This document shows, piece by piece, positions 16,871-28,920 of a stretch of 64,000 nt of DNA (the stretch's first letter is position 1; each line of letters starts with the position of its first letter). The stretch covers positions 2,731,501-2,795,500 of the forward strand of contig NZ_JAPDFL010000001.1 of the NCBI RefSeq assembly GCF_025949695.1, given 5' to 3'. The notes under the pieces are model-generated. The model was not told the DNA's origin. It saw only the letters and a program-made list of their open reading frames with translations, and did not search any database. Origin of the DNA: Pararhodobacter zhoushanensis. GTDB taxonomy: Bacteria; Pseudomonadota; Alphaproteobacteria; Rhodobacterales; Rhodobacteraceae. A program made the translations under genes and the position numbers.

Positions 16871-17335
16871 ATGAGCAAATCCCTGGCGCGCGTCGCCAAA
16901 GCCATCGACGACATTGGGCTTGTCGCCGAAATCCTGAACCCAGGCGCCAGCCGCACGGCTGAGGACGCTGCCAAGGCCTGTGGCTGTGAACTGGATCAGA
17001 TTGCCAAGTCCTTGATCTTTCAAGGCGAAAGCGGCGTGATCTATCTGTTCCTCACCGCTGGCGGCAATCGGTTGGACGGCGACAAGGCCGCCGTGGTCGC
17101 CGGTGAAACCCTGCACCGCGCCGATGCCGGCACCGTGCGCAAAGTTACCGGCTTCGCCATTGGCGGTGTTTCGCCGCTGGGTCATCTGACCGCGCCGGTA
17201 ATCTTTGCCGACCCCCGCCTCAAGGATTTCCAGACCGTCTATGCCGCTGCCGGAACGCCCGACCATGTGTTCGCCGTCGCTCCGGGCGCGCTGTTCATGG
17301 CCTGCGGCGCACAAGAAGCGGATTTCACCGCATGA
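16871..17335 (+). CDS. YbaK/EbsC-family aminoacyl-tRNA deacylase
   Basis: 154 residues, the full length of the YbaK/ProX editing domain. Visible: AEDAAKACGCELDQIAKSLIF, with the conserved Lys that recognises the tRNA 3' end, GDKAAVVAG and IGGVSPLGHL. It would hydrolyse mischarged tRNA, most likely Cys-tRNA(Pro) or Ala-tRNA(Pro). Strong ribosome site (tggaggacgat) before ATG 16871. It overlaps the RDD gene by ATGA (17332-17335), so the two are co-translated. Confidence 0.88.
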   Translation: MSKSLARVAKAIDDIGLVAEILNPGASRTAEDAAKACGCELDQIAKSLIFQGESGVIYLFLTAGGNRLDGDKAAVVAGETLHRADAGTVRKVTGFAIGGVSPLGHLTAPVIFADPRLKDFQTVYAAAGTPDHVFAVAPGALFMACGAQEADFTA

Positions 17336-17766
17336 GACTGCCCGATCCGGTCGAGAACCCTGACTTCTACGATCACCTCGTCGCCAAGCGCCTGTTGGCA
17401 TGGGTCATTGACCTCATTGTCACCTTGGGGCTGATGCTGGTGGTGCTGATCGGCACAGCGTTTCTGGCGATCTTCATCTTTCCGCTGGTCTGGAGCGCGA
17501 TTGCCATCGCCTATCGCACCGTGATGCTGACGCGCTACGGCGCGACGCTGGGGATGATGGTTGCCTCGGTCCAGTTGCGCCAGCTCAATGGTCGCGCCCC
17601 AAGCCGTGAAATCGCCCTGACGCATTCGATCCTGTACGCGCTGTCGATGGTCTTCGTGCTGCCGCAGATCGGCTCGGTCGCGATGATGATGCTCACGCCC
17701 TACCGGCAGGGGTTGAATGACTGGATCTTGGGAACCACGATCATCAACAAATATATGGAAGACTGA
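17332..17766 (+). CDS. RDD-family membrane protein
   Basis: 144 residues. The RDD signature appears near the N-terminus as KRLLAWVIDLIVTLGLMLV (Arg, then Asp inside the first span), with further spans at about 45-68 and 100-118 and a TRYGATLGMMV loop. Some RDD proteins are Na+/H+ antiporters, but most have no assigned role. It is translationally coupled to the YbaK gene. Confidence 0.85.
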   Translation: MRLPDPVENPDFYDHLVAKRLLAWVIDLIVTLGLMLVVLIGTAFLAIFIFPLVWSAIAIAYRTVMLTRYGATLGMMVASVQLRQLNGRAPSREIALTHSILYALSMVFVLPQIGSVAMMMLTPYRQGLNDWILGTTIINKYMED

Positions 17767-17904
17767 TGCCCGCCAAAGCTTTGCAGAACCCTTGCACAAG
17801 CTCTTGGCGGATGGCGTTAGCCTTGTTACCTTACCGTCGTGCGGCAACTGACAGTGCCGCCATTTTGTTGATTTGCATGCCAGCCAGAAGGACGGGCGCC
17901 CATC

Positions 17905-18762
17905 ATGCGCCATACGCTGCCCATAGCGCCGCAGTTCTACGTAACGGCGCCGCAGCCCTGCCCTTATCTGGCCGGGCAAAGCGAGCGAAAGCTGTTCACG
18001 GCTCTGACCGGGGATTCCGCGCGCGCGCTCAATGATACCTTGTCCAAACAGGGCTTCCGGCGCTCGCAGAATGTGCTCTATCGGCCGGCGTGCTCGGAAT
18101 GCGCCGCCTGCCTGTCGGCGCGCATTCGCGTTGCCGATTTCGAGCCCTCGCGCAGCCAGCGCCGAAACCTCAAGCGCAACGGCCACCTGAACCGCGAGGC
18201 GACGAGCCCCTGGGCAACCGACGAACAGTTCAGCCTGTTCCGGCGCTATCTGGACAGCCGCCACGCCGATGGTGGCATGGCGGACATGGACATCTTCGAA
18301 TTCGCCGCGATGATCGAGGAAACGCCGGTCCGCTCACGCGTGATCGAGTATACCGAGAAGCCGGAAAAGCCCGCGCCCGGCACCAAAGGTTCGGGTCGCA
18401 CGCTGGCCGCTGTCTGCCTGACCGATGTTCTCGAAGACGGGTTGAGCCTGGTCTATTCCTTTTATGACCCTGACCGGATCAAGGATGGTTTGGGCACGTA
18501 TATGATCCTCGACCATGTCGCGCTGGCCCGCCAGGTGGGCCTTCCTTACGTCTATCTGGGCTATTGGGTGCCGGGCAGCGTCAAGATGGCTTACAAGGCC
18601 AGCTTTGGTGCGCTTGAGGTTTACCGCGATGGCGAATGGCGCGAACTGGGCGATCCGGCGGAATATGGCCGCCAGCCGCACCCGCTGTCCGTGCGCCCGA
18701 TCACCGAGCAGGTGGCCGCGATCACCTTGCCCCCGACCGAGTCGAAAAACGGGCGCGGGTGA
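17905..18762 (+). CDS. bpt: Aspartate/glutamate leucyltransferase
   Basis: 285 residues, ATE1-related. It carries the N-terminal CPYL of ATE_N ([13 protein letters not shown]), the CXXC pair in [13 protein letters not shown] and the GNAT-like core [23 protein letters not shown] and [14 protein letters not shown]. Bpt transfers Leu from Leu-tRNA to N-terminal Asp or Glu, creating N-degrons for ClpS/ClpAP. ATG 17905 lies 138 bases after the RDD gene, enough for its own promoter. Together with ssrA and sspB nearby it makes this region rich in protein-tagging functions. Confidence 0.93.
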   Translation: MRHTLPIAPQFYVTAPQPCPYLAGQSERKLFTALTGDSARALNDTLSKQGFRRSQNVLYRPACSECAACLSARIRVADFEPSRSQRRNLKRNGHLNREATSPWATDEQFSLFRRYLDSRHADGGMADMDIFEFAAMIEETPVRSRVIEYTEKPEKPAPGTKGSGRTLAAVCLTDVLEDGLSLVYSFYDPDRIKDGLGTYMILDHVALARQVGLPYVYLGYWVPGSVKMAYKASFGALEVYRDGEWRELGDPAEYGRQPHPLSVRPITEQVAAITLPPTESKNGRG

Positions 18763-18888
18763 CTGGACTCGTCGGAGTGCCCTCCCTGAAATCCGCTCTG
18801 ATTTCCGAAAATTGCGATAGATCGACTGTTGCGGCAATATTCGCAAAGAAAATCGCCGTTTTGCGACCGGAATCTCTGCCGTTCCCTG

Positions 18889-18917
18889 TTGACGCTGCTC
18901 TGCGGCGCACGTAATGT
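18889..18917 (+). promoter_or_regulatory. Sigma-70 promoter of the ilvIH leader
   Basis: TTGACG (18889-18894), 17-base spacer, TAATGT (18912-18917). Start predicted near 18924, about 19 bases before the leader peptide ATG. The stretch 18763-18888 upstream of it shows nothing I can name. Confidence 0.7.
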
Positions 18918-18942
18918 CCGCTCGGAAGCGAAAGGATCAGCG

Positions 18943-18990
18943 ATGAACGCGGTACTTATCAGTTCTGGGGTTGGTAACGGATCGGTCTGA
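18943..18990 (+). CDS. ilvIH leader peptide (15 residues)
   Basis: ATG 18943, preceded by gaaaggatcagcg, encodes MNAVLISSGVGNGSV and stops at TGA 18990. Val, Leu and Ile occupy codons 4-6 (GTA CTT ATC), with Val again at 10 and 15, matching the products of the downstream acetolactate synthase pathway. A terminator follows within 50 bases. This is the layout of ribosome-mediated attenuation. Confidence 0.65.
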   Translation: MNAVLISSGVGNGSV

Positions 18991-19037
18991 GACCGGCACC
19001 GAACAACCCCCATGGCCCCCCTGACCGGGGGTTTTTT
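18967..19037 (+). promoter_or_regulatory. Transcription attenuator before ilvI
   Basis: Terminator: CCCCC (19017-19021), loop TGACC, GGGGG (19027-19031), six T (19032-19037). An upstream stem pairs GGGGTTG (18967-18973, inside the leader peptide) with CAACCCC (19004-19010). CGGTC (18983-18987) can pair with GACCG at 18991-18995 or with the second GACCG at 19023-19027 inside the terminator. A ribosome stalled at the Val-Leu-Ile codons would block the first pairing and change which hairpin forms. Confidence 0.65.
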
Positions 19038-19095
19038 GTTGCCCAATTGGCTGGCCTGGGGCAAAGGCTGGCGCGAGATAGAGGTGGAGAAGATC

Positions 19096-20850
19096 ATGTC
19101 CCAGCAGATGACCGGTGCGAAAATGGTCGTTCAGGCGCTTAAGGACCAGGGTGTCGAGGTTGTCTTCGGCTATCCCGGCGGCGCCGTGCTGCCGATTTAT
19201 GATGAGCTGTTCCAGCAAAACGAGATCCGCCATATCCTCGTGCGGCACGAACAGGGCGCGACGCATATGGCCGAAGGCTATGCGCGCTCGACCGGCAAAC
19301 CCGGCGTTGTTCTGGTGACCTCGGGCCCCGGCGCGACCAATGCCGTCACCGGCATGACCGACGCGCTGATGGATTCCATCCCGCTGGTCGTGCTGTCGGG
19401 TCAGGTGCCGACCTTCCTGATCGGCAATGATGCGTTCCAGGAGGCCGATACCGTCGGCATCACCCGCCCCTGCACCAAGCACAACTGGCTGGTCAAGGAT
19501 CCCGACAAGCTGGCCGAGACCATCCATCAGGCCTTCCATGTCGCCACCACGGGCCGCCCCGGCCCAGTTCTGGTCGATATCCCCAAGGACGTCCAGTTCG
19601 CCGACGGCACCTATACCCCGCCGCAAAAGGCCCGCACGTCGCATTACGCGCCCAAGGTGAAGGGCGATATCGAGGCGATCACCCAGCTGGTCGAAATGCT
19701 GGAAGTGGCCGAGCGCCCGGTGTTCTACACCGGCGGCGGCGTGATCAACTCGGGCCCGGCTGCCGGTCAGTTGCTGACCGAACTGGCCGAGGCCACGGGG
19801 ATTCCCGTCACCTCGACCCTGATGGGTCTGGGGGCCTATCCCGCCAAGGGCAAGATGTGGATCGGCATGCTGGGCATGCACGGTCTTTATGAAGCCAACA
19901 TGGCAATGCATGATTGTGACCTGATGGTGAACATCGGTGCGCGCTTTGACGACCGGATCACTGGCCGCGTCAACGCCTTCAGCCCCGGCTCGCGCAAGGT
20001 GCATATCGACATCGACCCGTCATCAGTGAACAAGGTGATCCGCGTCGATCTGCCGATCATCGGCGATGTCGGCCATGTGCTGGAAGACCTGCTCAAGATC
20101 TGGAAATCGCGCGGTCGCAAGACCAACTCCCCGGCGCTGGCCGCGTGGTGGAAACAGATCGAGGAATGGCGCGCGGTTAAGTGTCTGTCCTACCGTCAGG
20201 AAGGCCCGATCATCAAACCGCAATACGCGCTGCAACGGCTCGAAGCGCTGACCCGCGACTATGATCGCTACATCACCACCGAGGTGGGCCAACACCAGAT
20301 GTGGGCCGCGCAATACCTGAACTTCGACGGCCCGAACCGCTGGATGACGTCGGGCGGTCTGGGGACGATGGGCTACGGGTTGCCCGCCTCGATCGGTGTG
20401 CAGATCGCGCATCCCGACGCGCTGGTGATCAACGTCGCCGGTGAGGCGTCTTGGCTGATGAACATGCAGGAAATGGGCACGGCGGTTCAGTTCCGCGCGC
20501 CGGTCAAGCAGTTCATCCTGAACAACGAGCGTCTGGGGATGGTTCGCCAATGGCAGCAACTGCTGCACGGCGAGCGGTATTCGCAGTCTTGGTCCGAAAG
20601 CCTGCCTGACTTCGTCAAGCTGGCCGAGGCCTTTGGCTGCAAGGGTATCCGCGTCGATCACCCTGACGATCTGGACGAGGCAATCAAGGAAATGCTGGCC
20701 TACAATGGGCCGGTGATCATGGATTGCATGGTTGAAAAGCACGAGAACTGCCTGCCGATGATCCCCTCGGGCAATGCGCATAACGAGATGCTGCTGCCCG
20801 ACGGCGATGTCGGCAATGCCATCCAGGGTGCCGGCGGCGCGCTGGTCTGA
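19096..20850 (+). CDS. ilvI: Acetolactate synthase III large subunit
   Basis: 584 residues; ThDP enzyme making 2-acetolactate or 2-aceto-2-hydroxybutyrate, first common step of branched-chain amino acid synthesis. Motifs: [17 protein letters not shown], catalytic Glu in [16 protein letters not shown], the FAD region [29 protein letters not shown] and the ThDP/Mg2+ segment [20 protein letters not shown]. The usual GDG is GEA, normal in this bacterial order. ATG 19096 (ggtggagaag upstream) is used; earlier in-frame codons lie within the attenuator. Regulated by the leader at 18943-19037. Confidence 0.95.
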   Translation: MSQQMTGAKMVVQALKDQGVEVVFGYPGGAVLPIYDELFQQNEIRHILVRHEQGATHMAEGYARSTGKPGVVLVTSGPGATNAVTGMTDALMDSIPLVVLSGQVPTFLIGNDAFQEADTVGITRPCTKHNWLVKDPDKLAETIHQAFHVATTGRPGPVLVDIPKDVQFADGTYTPPQKARTSHYAPKVKGDIEAITQLVEMLEVAERPVFYTGGGVINSGPAAGQLLTELAEATGIPVTSTLMGLGAYPAKGKMWIGMLGMHGLYEANMAMHDCDLMVNIGARFDDRITGRVNAFSPGSRKVHIDIDPSSVNKVIRVDLPIIGDVGHVLEDLLKIWKSRGRKTNSPALAAWWKQIEEWRAVKCLSYRQEGPIIKPQYALQRLEALTRDYDRYITTEVGQHQMWAAQYLNFDGPNRWMTSGGLGTMGYGLPASIGVQIAHPDALVINVAGEASWLMNMQEMGTAVQFRAPVKQFILNNERLGMVRQWQQLLHGERYSQSWSESLPDFVKLAEAFGCKGIRVDHPDDLDEAIKEMLAYNGPVIMDCMVEKHENCLPMIPSGNAHNEMLLPDGDVGNAIQGAGGALV

Positions 20851-20954
20851 GGCTGGGCCACGGGGTCGGCGCGGGACACCGCGCTGACCTGCTCGACGTC
20901 AAACATCTATCAGGCGCGGCCGATCTGCCCGCCGCACAGAGTGAAGGGTTCCCC

Positions 20955-21515
20955 ATGTCCCCGCTACACATCTCGCAAGGCTCGTCCAAGCATTCCGCCT
21001 ATGAACTCCGCGATCCCTATGCCGAAGTGATCGAATCCCACACGCTGGCCGTCATCGTCGATAACGAGCCGGGCGTTCTGGCGCGGGTGATCGGGCTGTT
21101 TTCCGGGCGCGGTTACAACATCGAAAGTCTCACGGTCGCGGAAACCGACCACAAGGGCCACCGCTCGCGCATCACCATTGTCACGACCGGCACGCCGCAG
21201 GTCATCGACCAGATCAAGGCGCAGCTGGGCCGGATTGTCCCGGTGCACGAGGTCCACGACCTGACGGTCGAGGGCTCGGCGGTCGAGCGGGAACTGGCGC
21301 TGCTGAAAGTGTCGGGCAAGGGCGATGCGCGGATCGAAGCATTGCGTCTGGCCGAGATTTTCCGCGCCAATGTCGTTGATTCCACACTGGAAAGCTTCGT
21401 GTTCGAGATGACCGGCGCGCCGTCCAAGATCGACGCTTTCGCCGAATTGATGCGCCCGCTGGGCCTGAGCGAAATCGCCCGCACCGGCGTGGCGGCGCTG
21501 GCGCGCGGGGCCTGA
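20955..21515 (+). CDS. ilvH: Acetolactate synthase small (regulatory) subunit
   Basis: 186 residues. An ACT domain at about 24-100 (HTLAVIVDNEPGVLARVIGLF, GRGYNIESLTVAETD) senses valine and activates the large subunit; the C-terminal ALS_ss_C domain follows (VSGKGDARIEALRLAEIFRA). It begins 104 bases after ilvI with ribosome site aaggg and a Rhodobacterales-type N-terminal extension (HISQGSSKHSAYELRDPYAE). It forms the ilvIH operon and ends directly before the nucleosidase gene. Confidence 0.95.
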   Translation: MSPLHISQGSSKHSAYELRDPYAEVIESHTLAVIVDNEPGVLARVIGLFSGRGYNIESLTVAETDHKGHRSRITIVTTGTPQVIDQIKAQLGRIVPVHEVHDLTVEGSAVERELALLKVSGKGDARIEALRLAEIFRANVVDSTLESFVFEMTGAPSKIDAFAELMRPLGLSEIARTGVAALARGA

Positions 21516-22178
21516 ATGGCCCCGACGCTGGCCTCGACTCTGGCCCCATTGACGCGGATCGCAGGCCATGACGTGCTTTTCGTCATGGCCGCCCGCGCCG
21601 AATATGGGCCGGCGCTGCAGGCGCGGATCACGCCCCTGATCACCGGCGTCGGGCCGGTTGAGGCGGCGGCTGTCACCGCCGCAGCGCTCACCCGGCTGGC
21701 CATCGCCGGTAGCCTGCCCGATCTGGTGGTGTCGCTCGGCTCGGCCGGGTCAGCCCGGCTCGATCATTGCGGGCTGTATCAAGCCAGCCACGTCGCCTGG
21801 CGCGACATTGACGCCTCGCCGTTGGGGTTTGCGAAGGGCACAGTGCCCTTCCTTGATCTGCCCGAAACCATCGCCCTGCCCCATACCCTGCCCGGCATTC
21901 CCGTCGCGACACTGTCGACCGGCGGCAATATCGTCAGCGGCGCGGCCTATGACCGCATCGCGCAGGATATGGTGGATATGGAGACCTACGCCGTGCTGCG
22001 CGCCTGCATGCTGGCGGATGTGCCGCTGGTTGCGCTGCGCGGAATTTCGGACGGCAAGGCGGATCTGACCGGGTTGCACGACTGGACTGGCTACCTGCAC
22101 ATCATCGACGAAAAACTGGCAAGCGCGCTGGACCCGTTGGCCAGCGCGCTTGAGAGGGGTTTGCTGCGTCAGATGTGA
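21516..22178 (+). CDS. 5'-methylthioadenosine/S-adenosylhomocysteine nucleosidase-like protein
   Basis: 220 residues, PNP/UDP phosphorylase fold. ITGVGPVEAA near residue 42, LVVSLGSAGS, the substrate-binding VDMETYAVLRAC near 150 and the catalytic Asp in LRGISDGKADL near 180. It would cleave adenine from MTA or SAH, recycling products of SAM-dependent reactions. The start ATG follows the ilvH stop with no gap, so it is expressed with ilvIH. The last 10 bases overlap the convergent lpdA gene. Confidence 0.8.
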   Translation: MAPTLASTLAPLTRIAGHDVLFVMAARAEYGPALQARITPLITGVGPVEAAAVTAAALTRLAIAGSLPDLVVSLGSAGSARLDHCGLYQASHVAWRDIDASPLGFAKGTVPFLDLPETIALPHTLPGIPVATLSTGGNIVSGAAYDRIAQDMVDMETYAVLRACMLADVPLVALRGISDGKADLTGLHDWTGYLHIIDEKLASALDPLASALERGLLRQM

Positions 22179-23563
22179 ATCGCGCGGCCGTAGGCTTCCA
22201 GCACGCTTTCGTGCATCATTTCGCTCAGCGTTGGATGCGGGAAGACCGTGTTCATCAGGTCTTCCTCGGTCGTTTCCAGCGTCCGGCCAATCACATAGCC
22301 CTGAATCAACTCGGTCACTTCCGCCCCGATCATATGTGCGCCCAACAGCTCGCCGGTCTTGGCGTCGAAAACGGTTTTCACAAAGCCCTCGGCCTCGCCC
22401 AAGGCAACCGCCTTGCCGTTGCCGATGAACGGGAAGCGCCCGACCTTCAGCTCATAACCCGCTTCTTTCGCCTTGGCTTCGGTCAGTCCGACCGAGGCGA
22501 CTTGCGGATGGCAATAGGTGCAGCCGGCAATCGAGTTCGGCTTGATCGCATGCGGATGCCCGCCCGCGATCAGCTCGGCAACCATCACGCCCTCATGGCT
22601 GGCCTTGTGCGCAAGCCAGGGTGCCCCGGCGATATCGCCGATGGCAAAGATCCCCTCAACCCCGGTGCGGCAGTATTCGTCGGTCACCACATGGGTGCGG
22701 TCGATCTTGATGCCCAGCTCTTCCAGCCCCAGCCCTTCGACATTGCCCACGATGCCGACGGCCGAAATCACCGTGTCGAAATCTTCGGTCGTGGTCTTGC
22801 CACCGGCTTCCAGATGCGCGGTGACCTTCCCCTTGGCGCGGTCGAGTTTCTTGACCGTGGTCTTCTCGCGGATCACCATGCCTTGCTTGGTGAATTGCTT
22901 CTTGGCGAAGGCCGATACCTCGGCATCCTCGACCGGCAGCACGCGGTCCATGACCTCAACCACCGTGGTCTTGGCCCCCAGTGTGTTGAAGAAGCTGGCA
23001 AATTCAATGCCGATCGCGCCCGAGCCGATGACCAGCAGGTTCTTGGGCATCCGTTTGGGGACCAGCGCATCGCGGTAGGTCCAGACCAGATCGCCGTCGC
23101 CCTCAAGCCCGGGCAATTCGCGGGCCCGCGCGCCGGTGGCCAGAATGATGTTCTTGGCGCTCAGTTCTTGCGTCCCGGCCTGCGTCTTGACCGAGACCTT
23201 GCCCTTGGCCGGGATGCTGGCCGTGCCCATGACGACCTCAACCTTGTTCTTCTTGAGCAGGTGCTTGACCCCGCCCTCCATCTGCTTGGCAACCCCGCGC
23301 GAGCGTTTCACCACCGCGTCCAGATCATAGCCGATCTTGTCGGCGCTCAGGCCATAGTCTTTGGCCCGCTCCATCAGATGAAAGACCTCGGCCGAGCGCA
23401 GCAGCGCCTTGGTCGGAATGCAGCCCCAGTTCAGGCAAATCCCGCCAAGATTCTCACGCTCGACAATGGCGACTTTCTTGCCCAGCTGCGCGGCGCGGAT
23501 TGCGGCCACATAGCCACCGGGACCGGCGCCGATAACGACGACGTCAAAGCTCTGATCTGCCAT
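22169..23563 (-). CDS. lpdA: Dihydrolipoyl dehydrogenase (E3)
   Basis: 464 residues, FAD-dependent disulfide oxidoreductase reoxidising dihydrolipoamide in 2-oxoacid dehydrogenase complexes. FAD motif VVVIGAGPGGYVAAIRAAQ at the N-terminus, redox pair in GGICLNWGCIPTKAL, NAD motif VIGSGAIGIEFASFF and catalytic HPHPTLSEMMHESV near the C-terminus. No E1/E2 genes lie beside it, so it may serve several complexes or glycine cleavage. Its 3' end overlaps the nucleosidase gene tail to tail. Confidence 0.95.
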   Translation of the reverse strand: MADQSFDVVVIGAGPGGYVAAIRAAQLGKKVAIVERENLGGICLNWGCIPTKALLRSAEVFHLMERAKDYGLSADKIGYDLDAVVKRSRGVAKQMEGGVKHLLKKNKVEVVMGTASIPAKGKVSVKTQAGTQELSAKNIILATGARARELPGLEGDGDLVWTYRDALVPKRMPKNLLVIGSGAIGIEFASFFNTLGAKTTVVEVMDRVLPVEDAEVSAFAKKQFTKQGMVIREKTTVKKLDRAKGKVTAHLEAGGKTTTEDFDTVISAVGIVGNVEGLGLEELGIKIDRTHVVTDEYCRTGVEGIFAIGDIAGAPWLAHKASHEGVMVAELIAGGHPHAIKPNSIAGCTYCHPQVASVGLTEAKAKEAGYELKVGRFPFIGNGKAVALGEAEGFVKTVFDAKTGELLGAHMIGAEVTELIQGYVIGRTLETTEEDLMNTVFPHPTLSEMMHESVLEAYGRAIHI

Positions 23564-23651
23564 GGAGACCTCCCACTGAAAATATAGTTGAGCACTAAAC
23601 TACTTTTGGCCGAAACGCAATCACCCAGCCCTTGAATCCCGGTTCAGAGGC

Positions 23652-24230
23652 TCATCCGCCCAGCGAGCGCACGATCTCACCATAGCCACCGTTCTCAAGG
23701 AAGGCGATTTCATCTGGCGAGCTTTCCCGGCTCAGTGCTTCATTGCGGAAAGGAAAGCGGCGGAACTTGCGGATGATGTCGCGGTGCGCGCAGGCATGAA
23801 GCACGTTGCTGGCGCCGGTTTCAGGCAGTCGCGAAATCATCAGCGCGACCGCGCGGTCCTGATCGAACGAGCTTTCGGAATGCATCAGCGGCAGGTAGAA
23901 AAACTGCCGAACCGGCTCGTCGATGCGCAGGTCAGCCTTGTTCTGCCAGGCGTAATGAGCGACCCGGCGCGCGCGCTTGTCGGTGGCAAAGGCCTTGGCC
24001 TTGCCGCGGAACATGTTGCGCGGGAACTGGTCGGTCAGCAGCAGATAGGCAAGGATACCCTCAGGACACGACATCCATTCGATCAGCGCCCCGGCGTCAG
24101 CCTTGTCCCAGTCCCCCTCGAACTGATCGCGGATTTCGGCATCCAGCGCCTCGCCGCCGGCATACCAACCTTCGGGGCCAAGATCGTTCCAGTATTGCAA
24201 AATGGCGTCGGCGCGGGGGCTGGTTGTCAT
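23652..24230 (-). CDS. DUF924 family protein
   Basis: 192 residues, all-helical TPR-like DUF924 fold. Family marks: ILQYWNDLGPEGWYAG, LLTDQFPRNMFRGKAKAF, FFYLPLMHSESSFDQ and the C-terminal IIRKFRRFPFRNEALSRESSPDE. No signal peptide or membrane span. Function is unknown. It stands alone between lpdA and an MFS gene on the same strand. Confidence 0.88.
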   Translation of the reverse strand: MTTSPRADAILQYWNDLGPEGWYAGGEALDAEIRDQFEGDWDKADAGALIEWMSCPEGILAYLLLTDQFPRNMFRGKAKAFATDKRARRVAHYAWQNKADLRIDEPVRQFFYLPLMHSESSFDQDRAVALMISRLPETGASNVLHACAHRDIIRKFRRFPFRNEALSRESSPDEIAFLENGGYGEIVRSLGG

Positions 24231-24295
24231 AGCGGTCTCCTTTCGCTCAAGCCTGCGACGGGTGCTGCGGGTGGGTCAACCCCCACCCGCCCTGC

Positions 24296-25537
24296 TCAGC
24301 TGGATTCCGCGTCGTTTTCATGCCGTTCAAGCGCTGCCTCAACCGTGACCGCCGACGCGGTCGGCGACAAGGCCGTGTAGGTACTGCTCGCATCCGGCGT
24401 GACCCGGCGCTGCGTCATCCGCCAGGCGGCATAGCTTGCCAGCACGGCAAAAATGATCGCCATGAACAGGAAGAATCCCGACGGCCCGATCGCGCCCATC
24501 ATCCAGCCGGTAATGATCGGCCCGGAGATCGCCCCCAACCCGTTGATGAACATCAACCCGGCCGATGCCGAGGCCATGTCGGATTTATCCAGATAGTCGT
24601 TCACGTATGCCAGCAGCAGCGAATAGAGCGGGTTGGAAATCCCGCCCATCAGCACGCCGACGACCAGCAAGAACAGGTACGGCACGTCGATCACCACCGG
24701 CACCGTCAGCACAACAGCCCCGGCGGCAGACAGCCCCAGGATCAGCTTGCGGCGGTCCATGCGGTCGCTCAACCAGCCGATGGGGAATTGCAGCACCAGC
24801 CCGCCGACATAGATCGAGGCAACAAAAACCGACAGGTCGCGGATGTTCAGCTCGGCCTGCGTGCCCCAGACCGCCGCCATGCCGAACTGCGCCGAAAACA
24901 CCCCGCCCAGCAGGAACATGCCCACGCAGCCCAGCGGCGAGGCGCGGTAAAGCTGCTTGAAGTTCAGCGGCTTGGTCGACTCGAACGCCGGCGCGGGCGA
25001 AATCGCCAGCAGGATCGGCGTGAACGCCAGTGACACCAGCACCGAGGGAATGACGAACAGGATATAGCCCGACGGGTCGGCGAAGTTCAGCAAGACCTGC
25101 GCGGCAATGATGCCGATCATCTGCACGATCAGGTAGAGCGACAGCGCCTGCCCGCGTGTCTCGTTGGTCGAGGCGTTGTTCAGCCAGCTTTCAGCGGTGA
25201 TATAGACGCCCGAAAAGGAAAAGCCGATCACCACACGCATCAGCGTCCAGGCCATCCAGTCCGGAACGGCGGCGTACAGGATCAGCACGGCCGAGATCAT
25301 CGACCCCAGCGCCGCAAACACCCGCACATGCCCGACGCGCCGAATCATCTCAGGCGCAAGGCGCGAGCCGAACAGAAAGCCAAGGAAATAAGCCGACATC
25401 ACGATCGACATCTGCGTCGTGGTGAAATGCTCTATGGCGCCCCGGATACCCAGCAGCGTGCCCTGCATGCCGTTGCCGAGCATGAGCAGCATGAGACCCA
25501 GCAGCAGCGCCCAGGTTGAGGAAAATACTTTAATCAT
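24296..25537 (-). CDS. MFS transporter (YcaD-like)
   Basis: 413 residues, 12 membrane spans. The TM2-3 loop motif reads [20 protein letters not shown]5 is [19 protein letters not shown], and the second half has [17 protein letters not shown]. The conserved AESWLN and early [13 protein letters not shown] place it in the YcaD-like group of uncharacterised MFS permeases. Substrate unknown. It is divergent from uvrA. Confidence 0.85.
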   Translation of the reverse strand: MIKVFSSTWALLLGLMLLMLGNGMQGTLLGIRGAIEHFTTTQMSIVMSAYFLGFLFGSRLAPEMIRRVGHVRVFAALGSMISAVLILYAAVPDWMAWTLMRVVIGFSFSGVYITAESWLNNASTNETRGQALSLYLIVQMIGIIAAQVLLNFADPSGYILFVIPSVLVSLAFTPILLAISPAPAFESTKPLNFKQLYRASPLGCVGMFLLGGVFSAQFGMAAVWGTQAELNIRDLSVFVASIYVGGLVLQFPIGWLSDRMDRRKLILGLSAAGAVVLTVPVVIDVPYLFLLVVGVLMGGISNPLYSLLLAYVNDYLDKSDMASASAGLMFINGLGAISGPIITGWMMGAIGPSGFFLFMAIIFAVLASYAAWRMTQRRVTPDASSTYTALSPTASAVTVEAALERHENDAESS

Positions 25538-25810
25538 CGGGTCATTCCGCTTAGGTCGGCCATTTGGGCGTGACCTAACACGTACCCGGCTTGGGCAGGT
25601 TGCGAAAGCGGCATGTTCGTGTCGGAATAAGCCGTTTGCCGCTCATTCGATAAAACCTGTCGGCAAGGGGCTGCCCCTGCGCTTGGCTCAGGCCATCGTC
25701 ACGCCTGCCGCCGCCCGGCCTGTCACACAGCGTCACGACCAGGGTCTTGCGGCATTGCAGCATGAATTCTGTGCCGCAGCGGCGGTTTACGTTTTGTTCT
25801 TACTTTCGCA

Positions 25811-25839
25811 TTGGAGACTCGAGACAAACGCACTATGTT
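25811..25839 (+). promoter_or_regulatory. Promoter of uvrA in the divergent gap 25538-25874
   Basis: TTGGAG (25811-25816), 17-base spacer, TATGTT (25834-25839), 35 bases before ATG 25875. The rest of the 337-base gap holds no gene I can support. I looked for an alphaproteobacterial LexA box (GTTC-N7-GTTC) and found only single GTTC half sites. Confidence 0.5.
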
Positions 25840-25874
25840 CTGCGCCAAAGGGCCTTTCGCGCCGGGTGAGAGAT

Positions 25875-28739
<2,865 letters not shown>

Positions 28740-28741
28740 TC

Positions 28742-28891
28742 CCCTCACCTTGCCTCAAATACGCAACAAAATGGCGCGCCCAGCAGGACGCGCCGTTTTT
28801 CATCTTGCCCGAAATACGTACGGGGGGATTTTCAAGGGGGAGCGTGCTCCCCCTTGAAGCAGGGGGCCCGGGGGCGGCAGCCCCCGTTCTA
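28742..28891. repeat. Gene-terminal intergenic repeat, family B copy 1
   Basis: Starts two bases after the uvrA stop with ccctcaccttgcctcaaata and cgcaac; the same string with one change is at 31111-31135 directly after another stop codon. A shortened second version (cttgcccgaaatacg) lies at 28804-28818. A perfect 13-bp-arm palindrome follows (TTCAAGGGGGAGC, 28831-28843, with its complement 28846-28858, 2-base loop), then a second hairpin built on GGGGGC/GCCCCC. It probably acts at RNA level as a 3'-end structure for uvrA and the convergent gcdH. Confidence 0.55.
28773..28800 (+). terminator. Intrinsic terminator of uvrA
   Basis: GGCGCG (28773-28778) and CGCGCC (28789-28794) with a 10-base loop, followed by G and five T. 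It lies 33 bases after the uvrA stop, inside repeat copy B1. Confidence 0.75.
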
Positions 28892-28920
28892 ACAGTAATC
28901 TTGGGGCGCCTGTCCACCCG

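Noticed and set aside
17766..18035. 89-codon frame between the RDD gene and bpt
   Set aside because: Begins inside the intergenic region, runs into bpt out of frame, lacks a ribosome site and has no recognisable sequence.
25790..25845. LexA (SOS) box before uvrA
   Set aside because: Only single GTTC half sites about 40 bases apart; no GTTC-N7-GTTC arrangement.
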